Assembly (NCBI RefSeq): GCF_001468065.1
Contig: NZ_LNYZ01000013.1
Location: 551,118 to 615,117 of the forward strand
Direction: 5' to 3'
DNA length: 64,000 nucleotides
Source: Legionella steigerwaltii
GTDB lineage: Bacteria > Pseudomonadota > Gammaproteobacteria > Legionellales > Legionellaceae
Shown here: positions 28,960-38,193 of the stretch, piece by piece
Position numbering within the stretch: position 1 is the first letter of the stretch
Layout: every line of letters begins with the position of its first letter
The notes under the pieces: generated by a model
Databases searched by the model: none
What the model was told of the DNA's origin: nothing
What the model saw: only the letters and a program-made list of their open reading frames with translations
Position numbers and translations under genes: made by a program

Positions 28960-30468
28960 ATGACCGACTTGAATAATACACTATTAAATTCATCTGGAGT
29001 TGCTGATCTTTTCTCTAATAATTTGTCATGTGAAAATGCCCTAAATGGCGAAATATTGACAGAATCAGTAGAAAAACCTCAAAGTGATATTCAAAATCCT
29101 CTGCCAACAGTCGATCTCAAAGACCCAAATACCTTTATTTTATTATTAGCACATGTTGTAAAAGAGATGTCTAATTATCAGGCAACCACTGAAATTGCAG
29201 AAGAACCTCAGCAGTCATGTCCAGAATCAATTAATTCGGAATCACCGGAATCAGAAGATGTTATTGAAGAAAAAAGTGAAGAGCAGTCAATCATTGAGAT
29301 GGAAAATAATGTTGCTGTTTCTTGGATTAATTCTCAATATTATCAGCAGGAAATTGAGAACAAGCGAATCAATTTGAAGCAAGAATATAATCCAAGTGAC
29401 ATGTTAAATGGCGTTACCTCCCCAGAACAAAATGAAGAAAAGCCTTTACCCAGACCAGTACAAGTTAAAGAAACTCAAATACAGCACAATGAATTAATCT
29501 CCAAAAATGATCTTTTATCGGAAGAAATACAACAGAAAGAGATACAATCGTTAAATACACAACAATTATTAGATAGACAATCTATAGAACAACAAGCTCT
29601 TATAGTCGAAGCTAAGAATAATTTACTACAAGATGCAGAGCAGTTTTTAAATTCTGAGATCCCACAAATTAGTAACAATATATTATTAAAATCTGTAGAA
29701 CCCGTTGGAAACAATAAAGATTCGCCAAATACCTTGTCACATCACATTAACAACAAGGAATCAATGACATCAAATTTACGCTTGGAATATCAATTCGGCG
29801 ACTTGGAAAATTCTACAGAAGAAAAAAAGACAAGTCAAACCGTATCATTTCAATCACTAACTGATGAAAATGGAATAACATCTCCCCCGCTTAGCACTAC
29901 TTCTGCACCGTCTTTGCCCGCAATCGAAAATTCTGACGAAACAAAATTACAACTGATGGGGCATGTATTAACAAGTGAGGTGCGTGTTGATGTGCCTATG
30001 GAAAACCGAGCGCCTATTATGGATATTGCGTCTCAAACTCAATCTCTAGTGATACCAATAGAAGTTAATACACCCGAATGGTCTAAGCAATTTTCAGAGC
30101 ATATTATTTGGCTTGGGCAGCAACAAGGGGTTAAAAGTGCGGTAATCAAACTAAATCCTGAAGATTTAGGTCCATTAGAAATCAATATTAAGGTGATGAA
30201 CGATTCTGCTTCGGTAAACATAATAACCAATAATCATCATATACGAGACATTATTGATCAATCATTACCAAGATTACAGGCAATGATGGCTGAGCAAGGT
30301 TTAAACTTATCTGAAGTTCAAATTGATTCTGATGCCAATCCACGTCAGTTTTCTCAGCAAAATAATAGCGGTCAAGAACAATTAACTCACACTTTTGAAG
30401 ATGAAATTGGAGTAACTCCCCTAAAAAATAAAGGGAGAGTCAAAGGACTGGTTGATTATTTTGCCTAA
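28960..30468 (+). CDS. fliK: Flagellar hook-length control protein
   Basis: A 502-residue protein. The C-terminal domain (about 370-480) has KSAVIKLNPEDLGPLEINIK and RDIIDQSLPRLQAMMAEQGL, the conserved hook-length-control domain that switches export from hook to filament. The first 350 residues are a disordered, Glu/Gln/Asn-rich ruler, as in other FliK proteins. No other flagellar gene is in the window, so it is an isolated fliK. The ribosome site is a run of seven G (28949-28955) five bases before the ATG, unusual in such an AT-rich genome. Confidence 0.85.
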   Translation: MTDLNNTLLNSSGVADLFSNNLSCENALNGEILTESVEKPQSDIQNPLPTVDLKDPNTFILLLAHVVKEMSNYQATTEIAEEPQQSCPESINSESPESEDVIEEKSEEQSIIEMENNVAVSWINSQYYQQEIENKRINLKQEYNPSDMLNGVTSPEQNEEKPLPRPVQVKETQIQHNELISKNDLLSEEIQQKEIQSLNTQQLLDRQSIEQQALIVEAKNNLLQDAEQFLNSEIPQISNNILLKSVEPVGNNKDSPNTLSHHINNKESMTSNLRLEYQFGDLENSTEEKKTSQTVSFQSLTDENGITSPPLSTTSAPSLPAIENSDETKLQLMGHVLTSEVRVDVPMENRAPIMDIASQTQSLVIPIEVNTPEWSKQFSEHIIWLGQQQGVKSAVIKLNPEDLGPLEINIKVMNDSASVNIITNNHHIRDIIDQSLPRLQAMMAEQGLNLSEVQIDSDANPRQFSQQNNSGQEQLTHTFEDEIGVTPLKNKGRVKGLVDYFA

Positions 30469-30540
30469 ACTCTAGGGGTTGTCCCAAGCTAGCAAAATGG
30501 AAAAAGACTCTAATCTTTTGTTTTTAAATGTCTTTCTCAG

Positions 30541-30855
30541 CTATCGGCAAATTCTTCTACAACGAAGCACTTGACCACTCCAGCGGTCAATAAGACAGCT
30601 TTTGCGACAGCCATGACCTACATATCTCCAGGGGGTCCAGAACAGATTTCTATGGTGACGATGAAAATAATATGGAGGTGGTTCATAATAGCCACCAGAA
30701 TGAAATCCAATAAAATAAGCAAGCTGTTGGCCTGGTGGTTGTGCGGGTAGGGTATCTGCTTTAACTAAGCTGCTGTAGAAAAAACCTATAAATATTATAA
30801 AGGGTAGTAGAAGATGCGAAATCGTTTTGTAACTTCGGATGCTAACTTTTTCCAT
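30541..30855 (-). CDS. Small secreted aromatic/His/Cys-rich protein
   Basis: A 104-residue protein with a signal peptide (about 1-33, ending LVKA). The mature part is rich in Pro, Tyr, His and Arg: YYEPPPYYFHRHHRN, then four Cys in GCRKSCLIDRWSGQVLRCRRIC. The CxxxC...CxxxC pattern suggests two disulfides or a metal site in the periplasm. No family is recognised. It stands alone between fliK and the SDR gene, convergent to fliK. Confidence 0.6.
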   Translation of the reverse strand: MEKVSIRSYKTISHLLLPFIIFIGFFYSSLVKADTLPAQPPGQQLAYFIGFHSGGYYEPPPYYFHRHHRNLFWTPWRYVGHGCRKSCLIDRWSGQVLRCRRICR

Positions 30856-30934
30856 GATGCAACCCCTCTTATGTTGTTACATTAAGAATTATAGATTATA
30901 AATAATTTTCATGAGCAATTTTGGGATTTGATTT

Positions 30935-31780
30935 ATGAATGAAAAAATAATTTTAATTACTGGTTGTTCTAGTGGTATTGGCTTTGATGCTGTTTTTGCT
31001 CTGCAAAAAAGAGGGCACAGAGTCATTGGCTCATGTAGGAAAAAGGAGGATGTCCGAAAATTATTGGATATGGGCGTCGAAGCGGTTCAACTGGATGTTT
31101 CTGATTCATCTTCAATTCAGAGAGCTTTTACTGAGGTTCTGGCCAAAACAGATGGGCGTTTAGACGTTTTAATTAATAATGCAGGATATGGCCAGGCAGG
31201 GGCGTTGGAAGATATTTCACGTGATGTATTGCGTGCACAATTTGAAACAAACGTTTTTGGATTAGTTGAGCTCACAAATCTTGCCATTCCAGTCATGCGT
31301 CAGCAAGGCTCTGGTCGCATTATTAATCTAAGTTCGATTTTGGGGATTATTAGTATGCCCTTTCGCGGCGCCTATAATGCATCTAAATATGCAGTAGAAG
31401 GTATAAGTGACACGTTAAGACTCGAATTGAAGTCATCAGGTATTGATGTCATTACTATAGAGCCAGGGCCAATAGAAAGTCGTTTTCGAGATAATTGTGT
31501 TGATGATTCATTGAAGCATATCAACATGCAAAAAAGCCACTTTTCGAAACAATACGAACGGATGCTGACAACGTTTAAACAAAAAAAATCAGATTCTGTT
31601 TTTACCCGCAAACCTGATGCAGTAATTAATAAATTTATTCATGCAATCGAATCTAAGAGACCTAGAGTCAAGTATCCAGTGACTTTTCCAGCGCATCTTA
31701 TGATTTTTTTAAAATGGATTTTAAGTGCAAAAATGTTGGATAGATTCTTTTTAATGGTTTCGAAAAAAGAATTGTCATAA
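30935..31780 (+). CDS. Short-chain dehydrogenase/reductase
   Basis: A 281-residue classical SDR: TGCSSGIG (9-16) binds the cofactor, NNAGYGQAG follows strand 4, and the catalytic Ser and YNASK are present. R-K after the first strand (CRKKEDV) favours NADPH. SDRs of this length, with a C-terminal hydrophobic stretch (FPAHLMIFLKWILSAKML), often act on lipids or steroids. The specific substrate is unknown. It stands alone on the plus strand. Confidence 0.88.
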   Translation: MNEKIILITGCSSGIGFDAVFALQKRGHRVIGSCRKKEDVRKLLDMGVEAVQLDVSDSSSIQRAFTEVLAKTDGRLDVLINNAGYGQAGALEDISRDVLRAQFETNVFGLVELTNLAIPVMRQQGSGRIINLSSILGIISMPFRGAYNASKYAVEGISDTLRLELKSSGIDVITIEPGPIESRFRDNCVDDSLKHINMQKSHFSKQYERMLTTFKQKKSDSVFTRKPDAVINKFIHAIESKRPRVKYPVTFPAHLMIFLKWILSAKMLDRFFLMVSKKELS

Positions 31781-31926
31781 TTTTTCCATACCTAATTTTT
31801 CAGCTATTTATAGTGTTTAAAAGGCATGAAAAGATAAACTTTTTTTAAAAAAAAGAAGAAAAACTCCAATTTCTTTGCTAATATCTAATTGGGTTAAAAA
31901 TCATTAACTATCAAGGAAGTAAAATT

Positions 31927-32127
31927 ATGAAAAAATCAACAATAGCTGTAGCTGCTTTGTTAACTGTTTTAGCAGCTCCTGTGGTTTCTGTTGCTTACGC
32001 AGATGACGCTTCTTCTACTACTACAAGCACTTGCAAAGGTTGTAAAGGTTGCAAGGGTTGTGCTGGCTGTAAAGGTTGCAAAGGTTGCAAAGGCTGTAAA
32101 GGTTGCGGTGGTTGCTCTGGCGAGTAA
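31927..32127 (+). CDS. Secreted Cys/Lys/Gly-repeat peptide
   Basis: A 66-residue precursor with a clear Sec signal (1-25, ending VAYA), a short DD..SSTTTST linker, then a 28-residue array in which every third residue is Cys: ten cysteines at 36, 39, 42, 45, 48, 51, 54, 57, 60 and 63, mostly as CKG units. A strong AAGGAAG site precedes the ATG and a good terminator follows the stop, as for an abundant product. Such a tail could bind copper or zinc, or be a modified peptide precursor, loosely like bufferins or HvfA-type peptides; no DUF692 (MNIO) enzyme is in this window. Function not known. Confidence 0.75.
   Translation: MKKSTIAVAALLTVLAAPVVSVAYADDASSTTTSTCKGCKGCKGCAGCKGCKGCKGCKGCGGCSGE
32032..32118 (+). 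repeat. 9-bp tandem repeat encoding Cys-Lys-Gly
   Basis: About nine to ten units of TGYAARGGY in frame with the peptide gene. Synonymous third-position differences between units show selection for the protein sequence rather than recent slippage. Confidence 0.8.
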
Positions 32128-32148
32128 TCTGTAATCTTTATTCTTTAA

Positions 32149-32178
32149 AGAGGTAGTTCTTACTACCTCTTCATTTTT
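32149..32178 (+). terminator. Rho-independent terminator after the Cys-repeat peptide gene
   Basis: Perfect 9-bp stem AGAGGTAGT (32149-32157)/ACTACCTCT (32162-32170), loop TCTT, followed by TCATTTTT. It ends about 20 bp before the next start; partial read-through would give a strong-peptide, weak-partner ratio. Confidence 0.85.
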
Positions 32179-32197
32179 CCTTCATGAAGTAAGAAAT

Positions 32198-32911
32198 ATG
32201 AGTACCCATTCAGATTTTACCTTACCCCAACTCAGTAATTGGCATAAGAATATTTATTTGAATTACGCCAAACAAGTTTTAGAATCACAACAAATAATGA
32301 CGACAAATAAGGGTAAGAACGTTCTTCATTACGCCTTAAAAAAGAAACGTCGTTTTGAACATATGAGTCATTATCCTCCAGGCGATCGTATTGATCATAA
32401 AACAGGCTCGCAATATTTTTATCACTGCCATAGGGAAAACTATGAAAGTACTGAGCATGGCCATTTTCATTGTTTTTTACGCTACAAACATATTCCTAAA
32501 GGAATTAAGCCAGCACCTTTAGCGGATTGGGATAGGTATATTGATAATCCAATGACTCATTTGATCGCCATTGGCATGAATCAATTAGGGCAACCTATAC
32601 GCTTATTCACTGTTAATCGGTGGGTAACTTCCGAAATTTGGTATAATGCTGAGGACAGCGAACGTCTGTTAAAACGCTACAAAATGACTTTGATAGATGA
32701 TCCCTACTGGCAAGTACTGGATAAGTGGGTTGAAGGTGTACTTCATCTATTTAAGCCACAGATTTTGTGGTTACATCAAGAGCGAGACAAAAAAATTAAA
32801 CAACATCAAGTTAATAACTCAATTGATAATCCTTATATGGATTATGAGCTTGAGGAACTTTCCGAAATTTCAATTGATTTGAAACAACAAATTGAATGGA
32901 TTATTCGTTAG
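32198..32911 (+). CDS. His-rich DUF6969-like protein beside the Cys-repeat peptide
   Basis: A 237-residue protein with no signal peptide. A compact His/Cys/acidic cluster lies at residues 58-92: HYPPGDRIDH, YHCHRE and EHGHFHCF. This looks like a metal site, and the pattern recalls DUF6969 (family name from memory). The rest is helical with Trp-rich blocks (ADWDRYIDNP, FTVNRWVTSEIWY). It starts 70 bp after the peptide gene on the same strand, across a terminator. An enzyme acting on the peptide, or a partner in metal handling, is a reasonable inference; no activity can be assigned from the sequence. Confidence 0.6.
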   Translation: MSTHSDFTLPQLSNWHKNIYLNYAKQVLESQQIMTTNKGKNVLHYALKKKRRFEHMSHYPPGDRIDHKTGSQYFYHCHRENYESTEHGHFHCFLRYKHIPKGIKPAPLADWDRYIDNPMTHLIAIGMNQLGQPIRLFTVNRWVTSEIWYNAEDSERLLKRYKMTLIDDPYWQVLDKWVEGVLHLFKPQILWLHQERDKKIKQHQVNNSIDNPYMDYELEELSEISIDLKQQIEWIIR

Positions 32912-33159
32912 ATTATTTTTTTTATCTTTGACTTCTACGTCCTGTATTTCATGTCCTGTTCGCAGTGCAGGACGTGGTAGGTGTGAAAAGTATTTATAAA
33001 TCAAGGTATTAATCAAAAAATGGCGATACTTCAGAGATAAAACTTAATATTATTCTTTGAAAAATACTCTCTGATGAACTAGCTTCTAAGTGAAACAATC
33101 AAAATAATTTACCTGTACTATAATTTACATGCGAAACGATAAATTATTGGAGTATTTGC

Positions 33160-34059
33160 ATGTCATCCCAAGCTAAAAATAAATCTCAAGAAGAGATTGA
33201 TTCCATACATCAATATTACATGGAAATTATCAATTCAATGCCAAATATTGTGTACTGGATAGATACTGAATGTAATCTAAAAGGATGCAATAACAATTTC
33301 ATAAAATTGCTTGGCGTAAATACAATAAGCGATCTAAAGGGCTCGCCTTACCAACAACTGGAGGAATTTGCGCACTGGGATAAGGAACGAATAGAAGAGT
33401 TAAAACTAGATGACATGAAAGTGATTTTTTCTGGGGTTCCTCAGCTTCATGTAGAAGAAAAACCGATTAAAGACAATTCTGAAAAACTTTACTATTTTCA
33501 ATCGTCTCGAGTGCCAATGCATAATCGTGACAAAAAAATAATTGGATTAATTGTTATTTTAAACGATATCACTCTTAATAAAGAAGTTGAAACTCATGTA
33601 GATAGTTTACAAAAAAATAATAAAAAAATGGAGCATACACTTAAAGAAGGTTACTTACCTACTGTGCTCATGGTAGAAGATAATATAATCGCACAAAATG
33701 TTGAAAAAGCATTATTAACAGCATTACATTGTCACGTCGATATAGCAGACTCTGCTGATAGCGCGATAAAATTATTTCATCCTGGAAAATATGACTTGGT
33801 TTTGATGGATATTGGATTGGAAGACTCCTCAGGGTATGTCGTTGCGAAACAATTACGTCAAAAAGAAAAAAATACAAATCACCATGTTCCTATTATTGCC
33901 TTGACTGGTTTTGAAGCGGAGGTAGTCAAATACGATTGCCAACATTACTTTATGGAAGGAGCAATCAGTAAACCTTTAACATGTGAACAAGCAGAGCAAA
34001 TTATTAAACATTACGTATACCATATGGACGTTCCTGTGCGTGGCTTGAAGACAACGTAG
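33160..34059 (+). CDS. PAS-domain protein with C-terminal receiver domain
   Basis: A 299-residue cytoplasmic protein. Residues about 15-145 are a PAS domain (SMPNIVYWIDTECNLKGCNN, then VILNDITLNKE). A short coiled linker leads to a receiver domain at 168-290, with MVEDN acidic pocket, phosphoacceptor Asp in LMDIGLEDSSG (about 217), ALTGF and the conserved Lys in SKPL (about 271). There is no kinase or output domain. It could relay phosphate or signal by protein contact within a phosphorelay. No partner kinase is adjacent. The upstream 248 bp hold a GTCCTG/CAGGAC inverted repeat near 32960. Confidence 0.85.
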   Translation: MSSQAKNKSQEEIDSIHQYYMEIINSMPNIVYWIDTECNLKGCNNNFIKLLGVNTISDLKGSPYQQLEEFAHWDKERIEELKLDDMKVIFSGVPQLHVEEKPIKDNSEKLYYFQSSRVPMHNRDKKIIGLIVILNDITLNKEVETHVDSLQKNNKKMEHTLKEGYLPTVLMVEDNIIAQNVEKALLTALHCHVDIADSADSAIKLFHPGKYDLVLMDIGLEDSSGYVVAKQLRQKEKNTNHHVPIIALTGFEAEVVKYDCQHYFMEGAISKPLTCEQAEQIIKHYVYHMDVPVRGLKTT

Positions 34060-34101
34060 TATATTGTTGCTATCATATTCATTTTTTAAAGCATTTTCTT
34101 T

Positions 34102-35220
34102 ATGAGCAGTAATACAATCGAAAATAATCGTATCTTATCTTTAGATGTTTTTCGCGGCCTAACAATGGCATTAATGGTATTAGTCAATAGCCTGGGAACA
34201 CGAGTTTCTTATCCTATATTAACGCATGCCGACTGGATTGGATGTAATTTAGCTGATTTAGTATTTCCTGCATTCTTGTTTATTGTAGGGATCACAACGG
34301 TCATCAGTCTAAAAAGACATATCAATTCGGAGAGTAAAGCGCAACTTTACAGGAGTATTTTGACTCGCACTCTTCTTTTAATTGTCATTGGTATCTTCCT
34401 TAGTGTTTTTCCAAAGAAGATTGATTTTGCAACCATGCGATTTTATGGAATTTTACAACGTATTGCTGTGTGTTATTTCATTTGCTCTATGCTCTATCTT
34501 CATACATCCGTTCGAACACAAGTTCTTATCTTTTTGAGTATTCTTATAGGTTATTGGTTTTTACTAACTCAGATTCCATTCCCTGGTTCAGGAGCCGATC
34601 AATTAAGTATGGCAAGCAACTGGGTGGCTTATGTTGACAGTCAACTATTTTCTCCTGGACATTTATTTTTTAAGAATTATGATCCAGAAGGCTTTTTAAG
34701 TACTATCCCAGCAATCGCTACAACTCTTTCTGGGCTTCTTACCGGACATTTCCTATTGACAAAAATCAGTAAACAAAAGAAAAGTGTGATCTTAATTTCT
34801 GTGGGATTAATTTTTCTATTTTTAGCTTGGATTTGGAGTTATGACTTCCCCATTATTAAAAATATTTGGACAAGCACTTTTGTATTATGGAGTAGTGGCT
34901 TTTCGCTTATAGTTTTTGGTTTATGTTTTTTTGTTATTGATGTATTAGGTTATACGAAGTGGTCGACTCCATTTAAAATTTTTGGCATGAATGCACTATT
35001 TATTTTTATTTTTCACGTTATTTTACTTAAAATCCAATCCATGTTTATTTTTCCCTTGCCCAATGGAACAAGTGATGTCTTGCGTGTAGCAATTTCGGAG
35101 TATTTATTTGGAGGTTTTAGTCCAGAAAATGCAGGATTATTTTATGCTATACTGTTTCTTTTTTTAAATTTTCTAGTCGCTGCCTTTTTATACCGACGAA
35201 AAATATTTATAAAAATTTAG
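34102..35220 (+). CDS. HGSNAT-like membrane acyltransferase (DUF5009/DUF1624 type)
   Basis: A 372-residue integral membrane protein of about ten helices. It starts NRILSLDVFRGLTMALMVLVN, with the motif SLDVFRGL followed by the Asn-rich and GCNLADLVFPAFLFIVG blocks. This is the pattern of proteins related to heparan-alpha-glucosaminide N-acetyltransferase, which move acetyl groups across membranes to sugars. In bacteria the acceptor is usually unknown, possibly envelope glycans. It follows the PAS-receiver gene by 42 bp on the same strand and may be co-transcribed. Confidence 0.8.
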   Translation: MSSNTIENNRILSLDVFRGLTMALMVLVNSLGTRVSYPILTHADWIGCNLADLVFPAFLFIVGITTVISLKRHINSESKAQLYRSILTRTLLLIVIGIFLSVFPKKIDFATMRFYGILQRIAVCYFICSMLYLHTSVRTQVLIFLSILIGYWFLLTQIPFPGSGADQLSMASNWVAYVDSQLFSPGHLFFKNYDPEGFLSTIPAIATTLSGLLTGHFLLTKISKQKKSVILISVGLIFLFLAWIWSYDFPIIKNIWTSTFVLWSSGFSLIVFGLCFFVIDVLGYTKWSTPFKIFGMNALFIFIFHVILLKIQSMFIFPLPNGTSDVLRVAISEYLFGGFSPENAGLFYAILFLFLNFLVAAFLYRRKIFIKI

Positions 35221-35333
35221 ATTACTCAAAGACCTATGCCTTTGTCACCGGGCTTACATATTGTTCATTCTTTCGGAGTTAGTTATAATAATTGGTTAGA
35301 TTGAACTATCTGAAGTTAATGGAGTCGTTTTCG

Positions 35334-35624
35334 ATGCCAATTTATGAATACCAATGCACCAGTTGTAATCATCACTTTGATTTAATGCAAAAAATCAGTG
35401 ATGAGCCTGTCAAACAATGTCCTGTATGCTATAAGAATACAGTGGTGAAACTTATCTCTGCTGCTGGTTTTCAACTTAAAGGTACGGGTTGGTATGCTAC
35501 AGATTTTAAAAATAAAAGCGGCCAATCTACAGAAACTAAAGCTAAAAATGATGATTCTGCTGGCACAGATAAAACAAAAGATACCTCTTCATCAAAAACT
35601 ACTCAAGACGGTGATAATAAGTGA
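35334..35624 (+). CDS. FmdB-family zinc-ribbon protein
   Basis: A 96-residue protein whose start MPIYEYQCTSC is universal in the FmdB family; GGAG lies 9 bases upstream, so the ATG at 35334 is preferred over one 14 codons earlier. The zinc ribbon has Cys pairs CTSC and CPVC around DLMQKISDEPVKQ. The C-terminus is a low-complexity Lys/Ser/Thr tail. The role of the family is poorly defined. It overlaps the DUF502 gene and leads to aspS, a gene order seen in many gammaproteobacteria. Confidence 0.9.
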   Translation: MPIYEYQCTSCNHHFDLMQKISDEPVKQCPVCYKNTVVKLISAAGFQLKGTGWYATDFKNKSGQSTETKAKNDDSAGTDKTKDTSSSKTTQDGDNK

Positions 35625-36250
35625 AAACAATATCATTAAGAAGCTATTTACTTGCTGGATTGGTAGTATGGTTACCCATACTCATCACTATAGGGGTATT
35701 GCGCTTTATTATCGACTTACTTGACAATACATTGGCTTTAATCCCCAAGGCGTATCAACCGGAACAATTAATTGGACATTATATTCCAGGTTTAGGAGTT
35801 ATCTTATCACTGGTTATTCTGCTCGTTACTGGAATAATTGCTACCAATTATTTTGGACAGCGGCTCGTAGCATGGGGAGAGTCCATTCTTGTCAGAATTC
35901 CTCTAGTCCGATCAATTTATAAAACGGTGAAACAAGTTATTCATACCGTAATGTCAACAAACAGTGAAGCTTTTCGAAAAGTAGTGTTAATAGAGTACCC
36001 ACGTAAGGGATTATGGTCTATCGCTTTTCAAACAGGTACAGCAAATACAGAAATAAATAATATAACAAAAGAAAAATTGATCTCTGTATTTATACCGACT
36101 ACTCCTAACCCCACTTCAGGTTTTCTTATGATGCTTCCTAGAAATGATGTTATTGAGTTAGATATGAGTATTGATGAAGCACTAAAATTTATAATTTCTT
36201 TAGGAGTAATGCCGCCAGCATCCGAGGCAGCATTAGCAAACAATTTGTAA
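35621..36250 (+). CDS. DUF502 inner-membrane protein
   Basis: A 209-residue protein with two N-terminal membrane segments ([19 protein letters not shown] and [19 protein letters not shown]) and a soluble C-terminal domain containing [18 protein letters not shown] and [17 protein letters not shown], both DUF502 signatures. The start is GTG, overlapping the fmdB-like stop by four bases. aspS follows after 22 bp, so the three should form one operon. Molecular function is unknown. Confidence 0.92.
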   Translation: MKTISLRSYLLAGLVVWLPILITIGVLRFIIDLLDNTLALIPKAYQPEQLIGHYIPGLGVILSLVILLVTGIIATNYFGQRLVAWGESILVRIPLVRSIYKTVKQVIHTVMSTNSEAFRKVVLIEYPRKGLWSIAFQTGTANTEINNITKEKLISVFIPTTPNPTSGFLMMLPRNDVIELDMSIDEALKFIISLGVMPPASEAALANNL

Positions 36251-36272
36251 AAATTTAAAAAGGCGGTTTTAT

Positions 36273-38054
36273 ATGCGTACACACTACTGTTTGGGCGTCG
36301 ATGAGTCAAGTTTAGGTAAAGAAGTTGTTGTATGTGGTTGGGTACATCATCGTCGAGATCATGGTGGTGTTATATTTCTTGATATACGTGATAGCTCAGG
36401 TATCTTGCAAGTAGTATATGAACCAGAAAATAAAGCATCTTTTTCTGATGCGGAAAAATTACGTTCCGAATTTGTTGTTCGCATTACTGGTACAGTACGT
36501 AAAAGACCCGAAGGGATGATTAATCCTGCAATGGCTACAGGTACAGTTGAGGTAATAGGTACTAAGCTTGAAATTCTTAATCAATCACCTACACCGCCAT
36601 TTTTGCCTGATGATTTCCAAGTTGTAAATGAAGATCTACGCTATAAATATCGCTATATTGATTTGCGTCGTCCATCAATGAAGCATAAGCTGACACTAAG
36701 ACATCAGTTAAATAGCTGTATACGTACATATCTTAATCAGAAAGATTTTCTTGATATTGAAACACCCATGCTGACTAAAGCAACCCCAGAGGGAGCACGC
36801 GATTATTTGGTACCTTCTAGGGTTCATCAGGGATCCTTTTATGCATTACCTCAATCACCGCAACTTTTTAAACAATTATTAATGATTTCTGGTTTTGACA
36901 AGTACTATCAAATCGTTCGTTGTTTTCGTGATGAAGATTTACGCGCCGACAGACAGCCCGAATTTACACAACTCGATATTGAGATGTCTTTTATCGATGA
37001 AGAAAGCATACTTAATCTCATTGAAGGATTGCTAAAAACTGTATTTAAACAAATTCTTAATGTGGATTTACCTGAAAAGTTACATAGAATGCCTTATGCT
37101 GAAGCAATGCGGCGTTTCGGTAGTGATAAACCAGACTTGCGTAATCCTTTAGAACTCATCGATGTAGCTGACATAGTAAAAGAATGTGATTTTAAAGTAT
37201 TTTCTACTGCTGCAAATGATTCAGAATCCAGAGTGATCGCATTACGACTTCCTGGTGGTTGTGATCTAAGCAGAAAAGATTTGGATGATTATGGCCGTTT
37301 TGTCGGTATTTATGGTGCTAAAGGCCTTGCTTACATTAAAGTAAATAATCTGGCTGAAGGAATGTCTGGCTTACAATCACCTATTTTAAAATTCCTCTCC
37401 GAAGAAGCAGTACTCGCGATTCTGCAACGCACAGAAGCTAAAACAGGGGATGTTATTTTCTTTGGTGCTGATAGAAACCATATTGTTAATGAAGCTATGG
37501 GGGCATTAAGGATAAAATTGGGGCATGATAGAAAACTGCTTAAAGATGGGTGGGAACTATTATGGATTGTTGATTGGCCAATGTTTGAAATGGATTATGA
37601 AGCCAGCAAATTAAATCCAATGCATCATCCATTTACTTCTCCCAAAGATCTGTCACCTGAGAATTTGCGTGCTAATCCTACACGAACCTTGGCCAAAGCG
37701 TATGATATTGTAATTAATGGCTACGAAATTGGAGGAGGATCCATACGAATTCATCAATCCGATTTACAAAAAGCGGTTTTTGAGTTGCTTGGAATCAATG
37801 AGCAAGAAGCTCAGGAAAAGTTTGGCTTTTTATTGGATGCTTTACAATATGGAGCACCACCACACGGCGGCATTGCTCTTGGCATCGATCGTTTAGCCAT
37901 GTTACTTACAGATTCAACGTCAATTAGAGATGTTATTGCTTTTCCTAAAACTCAAACAGCATCGTGTCTTTTAACGAGCGCGCCATCACCTACAGGTAAT
38001 GCGCAATTAACTGAATTAGGAATAAGACTTGCTCCAACTACACAGACTAAATAA
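36273..38054 (+). CDS. aspS: Aspartyl-tRNA synthetase
   Basis: A 593-residue class II synthetase of the bacterial type. The N-terminal OB fold ([20 protein letters not shown]) binds the anticodon. Motif 2 is [20 protein letters not shown], and [13 protein letters not shown] is motif 3. The bacterial GAD insertion is present. It charges tRNA-Asp; whether it also mischarges tRNA-Asn cannot be read here. An AAGGCGG site precedes the ATG. Confidence 0.97.
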   Translation: MRTHYCLGVDESSLGKEVVVCGWVHHRRDHGGVIFLDIRDSSGILQVVYEPENKASFSDAEKLRSEFVVRITGTVRKRPEGMINPAMATGTVEVIGTKLEILNQSPTPPFLPDDFQVVNEDLRYKYRYIDLRRPSMKHKLTLRHQLNSCIRTYLNQKDFLDIETPMLTKATPEGARDYLVPSRVHQGSFYALPQSPQLFKQLLMISGFDKYYQIVRCFRDEDLRADRQPEFTQLDIEMSFIDEESILNLIEGLLKTVFKQILNVDLPEKLHRMPYAEAMRRFGSDKPDLRNPLELIDVADIVKECDFKVFSTAANDSESRVIALRLPGGCDLSRKDLDDYGRFVGIYGAKGLAYIKVNNLAEGMSGLQSPILKFLSEEAVLAILQRTEAKTGDVIFFGADRNHIVNEAMGALRIKLGHDRKLLKDGWELLWIVDWPMFEMDYEASKLNPMHHPFTSPKDLSPENLRANPTRTLAKAYDIVINGYEIGGGSIRIHQSDLQKAVFELLGINEQEAQEKFGFLLDALQYGAPPHGGIALGIDRLAMLLTDSTSIRDVIAFPKTQTASCLLTSAPSPTGNAQLTELGIRLAPTTQTK

Positions 38055-38112
38055 CAAACTTGGTAGAAGCCTTGCTAACATCGTAAAAAAATTGGCTAAT
38101 CCTGTGAAACCA

Positions 38113-38160
38113 GGGATCTACCCTCCAGTTGACATACAAGTCAATTTGGAGAGGGATCCC
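38113..38160. other. Imperfect inverted repeat between aspS and the MscS gene
   Basis: GGGATC (38113-38118) pairs with GATCCC (38155-38160), CCCTCC with GGAGAGG, and TTGAC with GTCAA around a short loop. There is no T-tract. It may be a processing or Rho-dependent end signal for the aspS operon. Confidence 0.5.
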
Positions 38161-38193
38161 CGTATTCGCAACAATAATTCCTTCTTAATAAAA

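Noticed and set aside
32032..32118. Possible CRISPR-like or satellite array
   Set aside because: The 9-bp units are contiguous, in frame and synonymous; there are no spacers, so this is a coding repeat.
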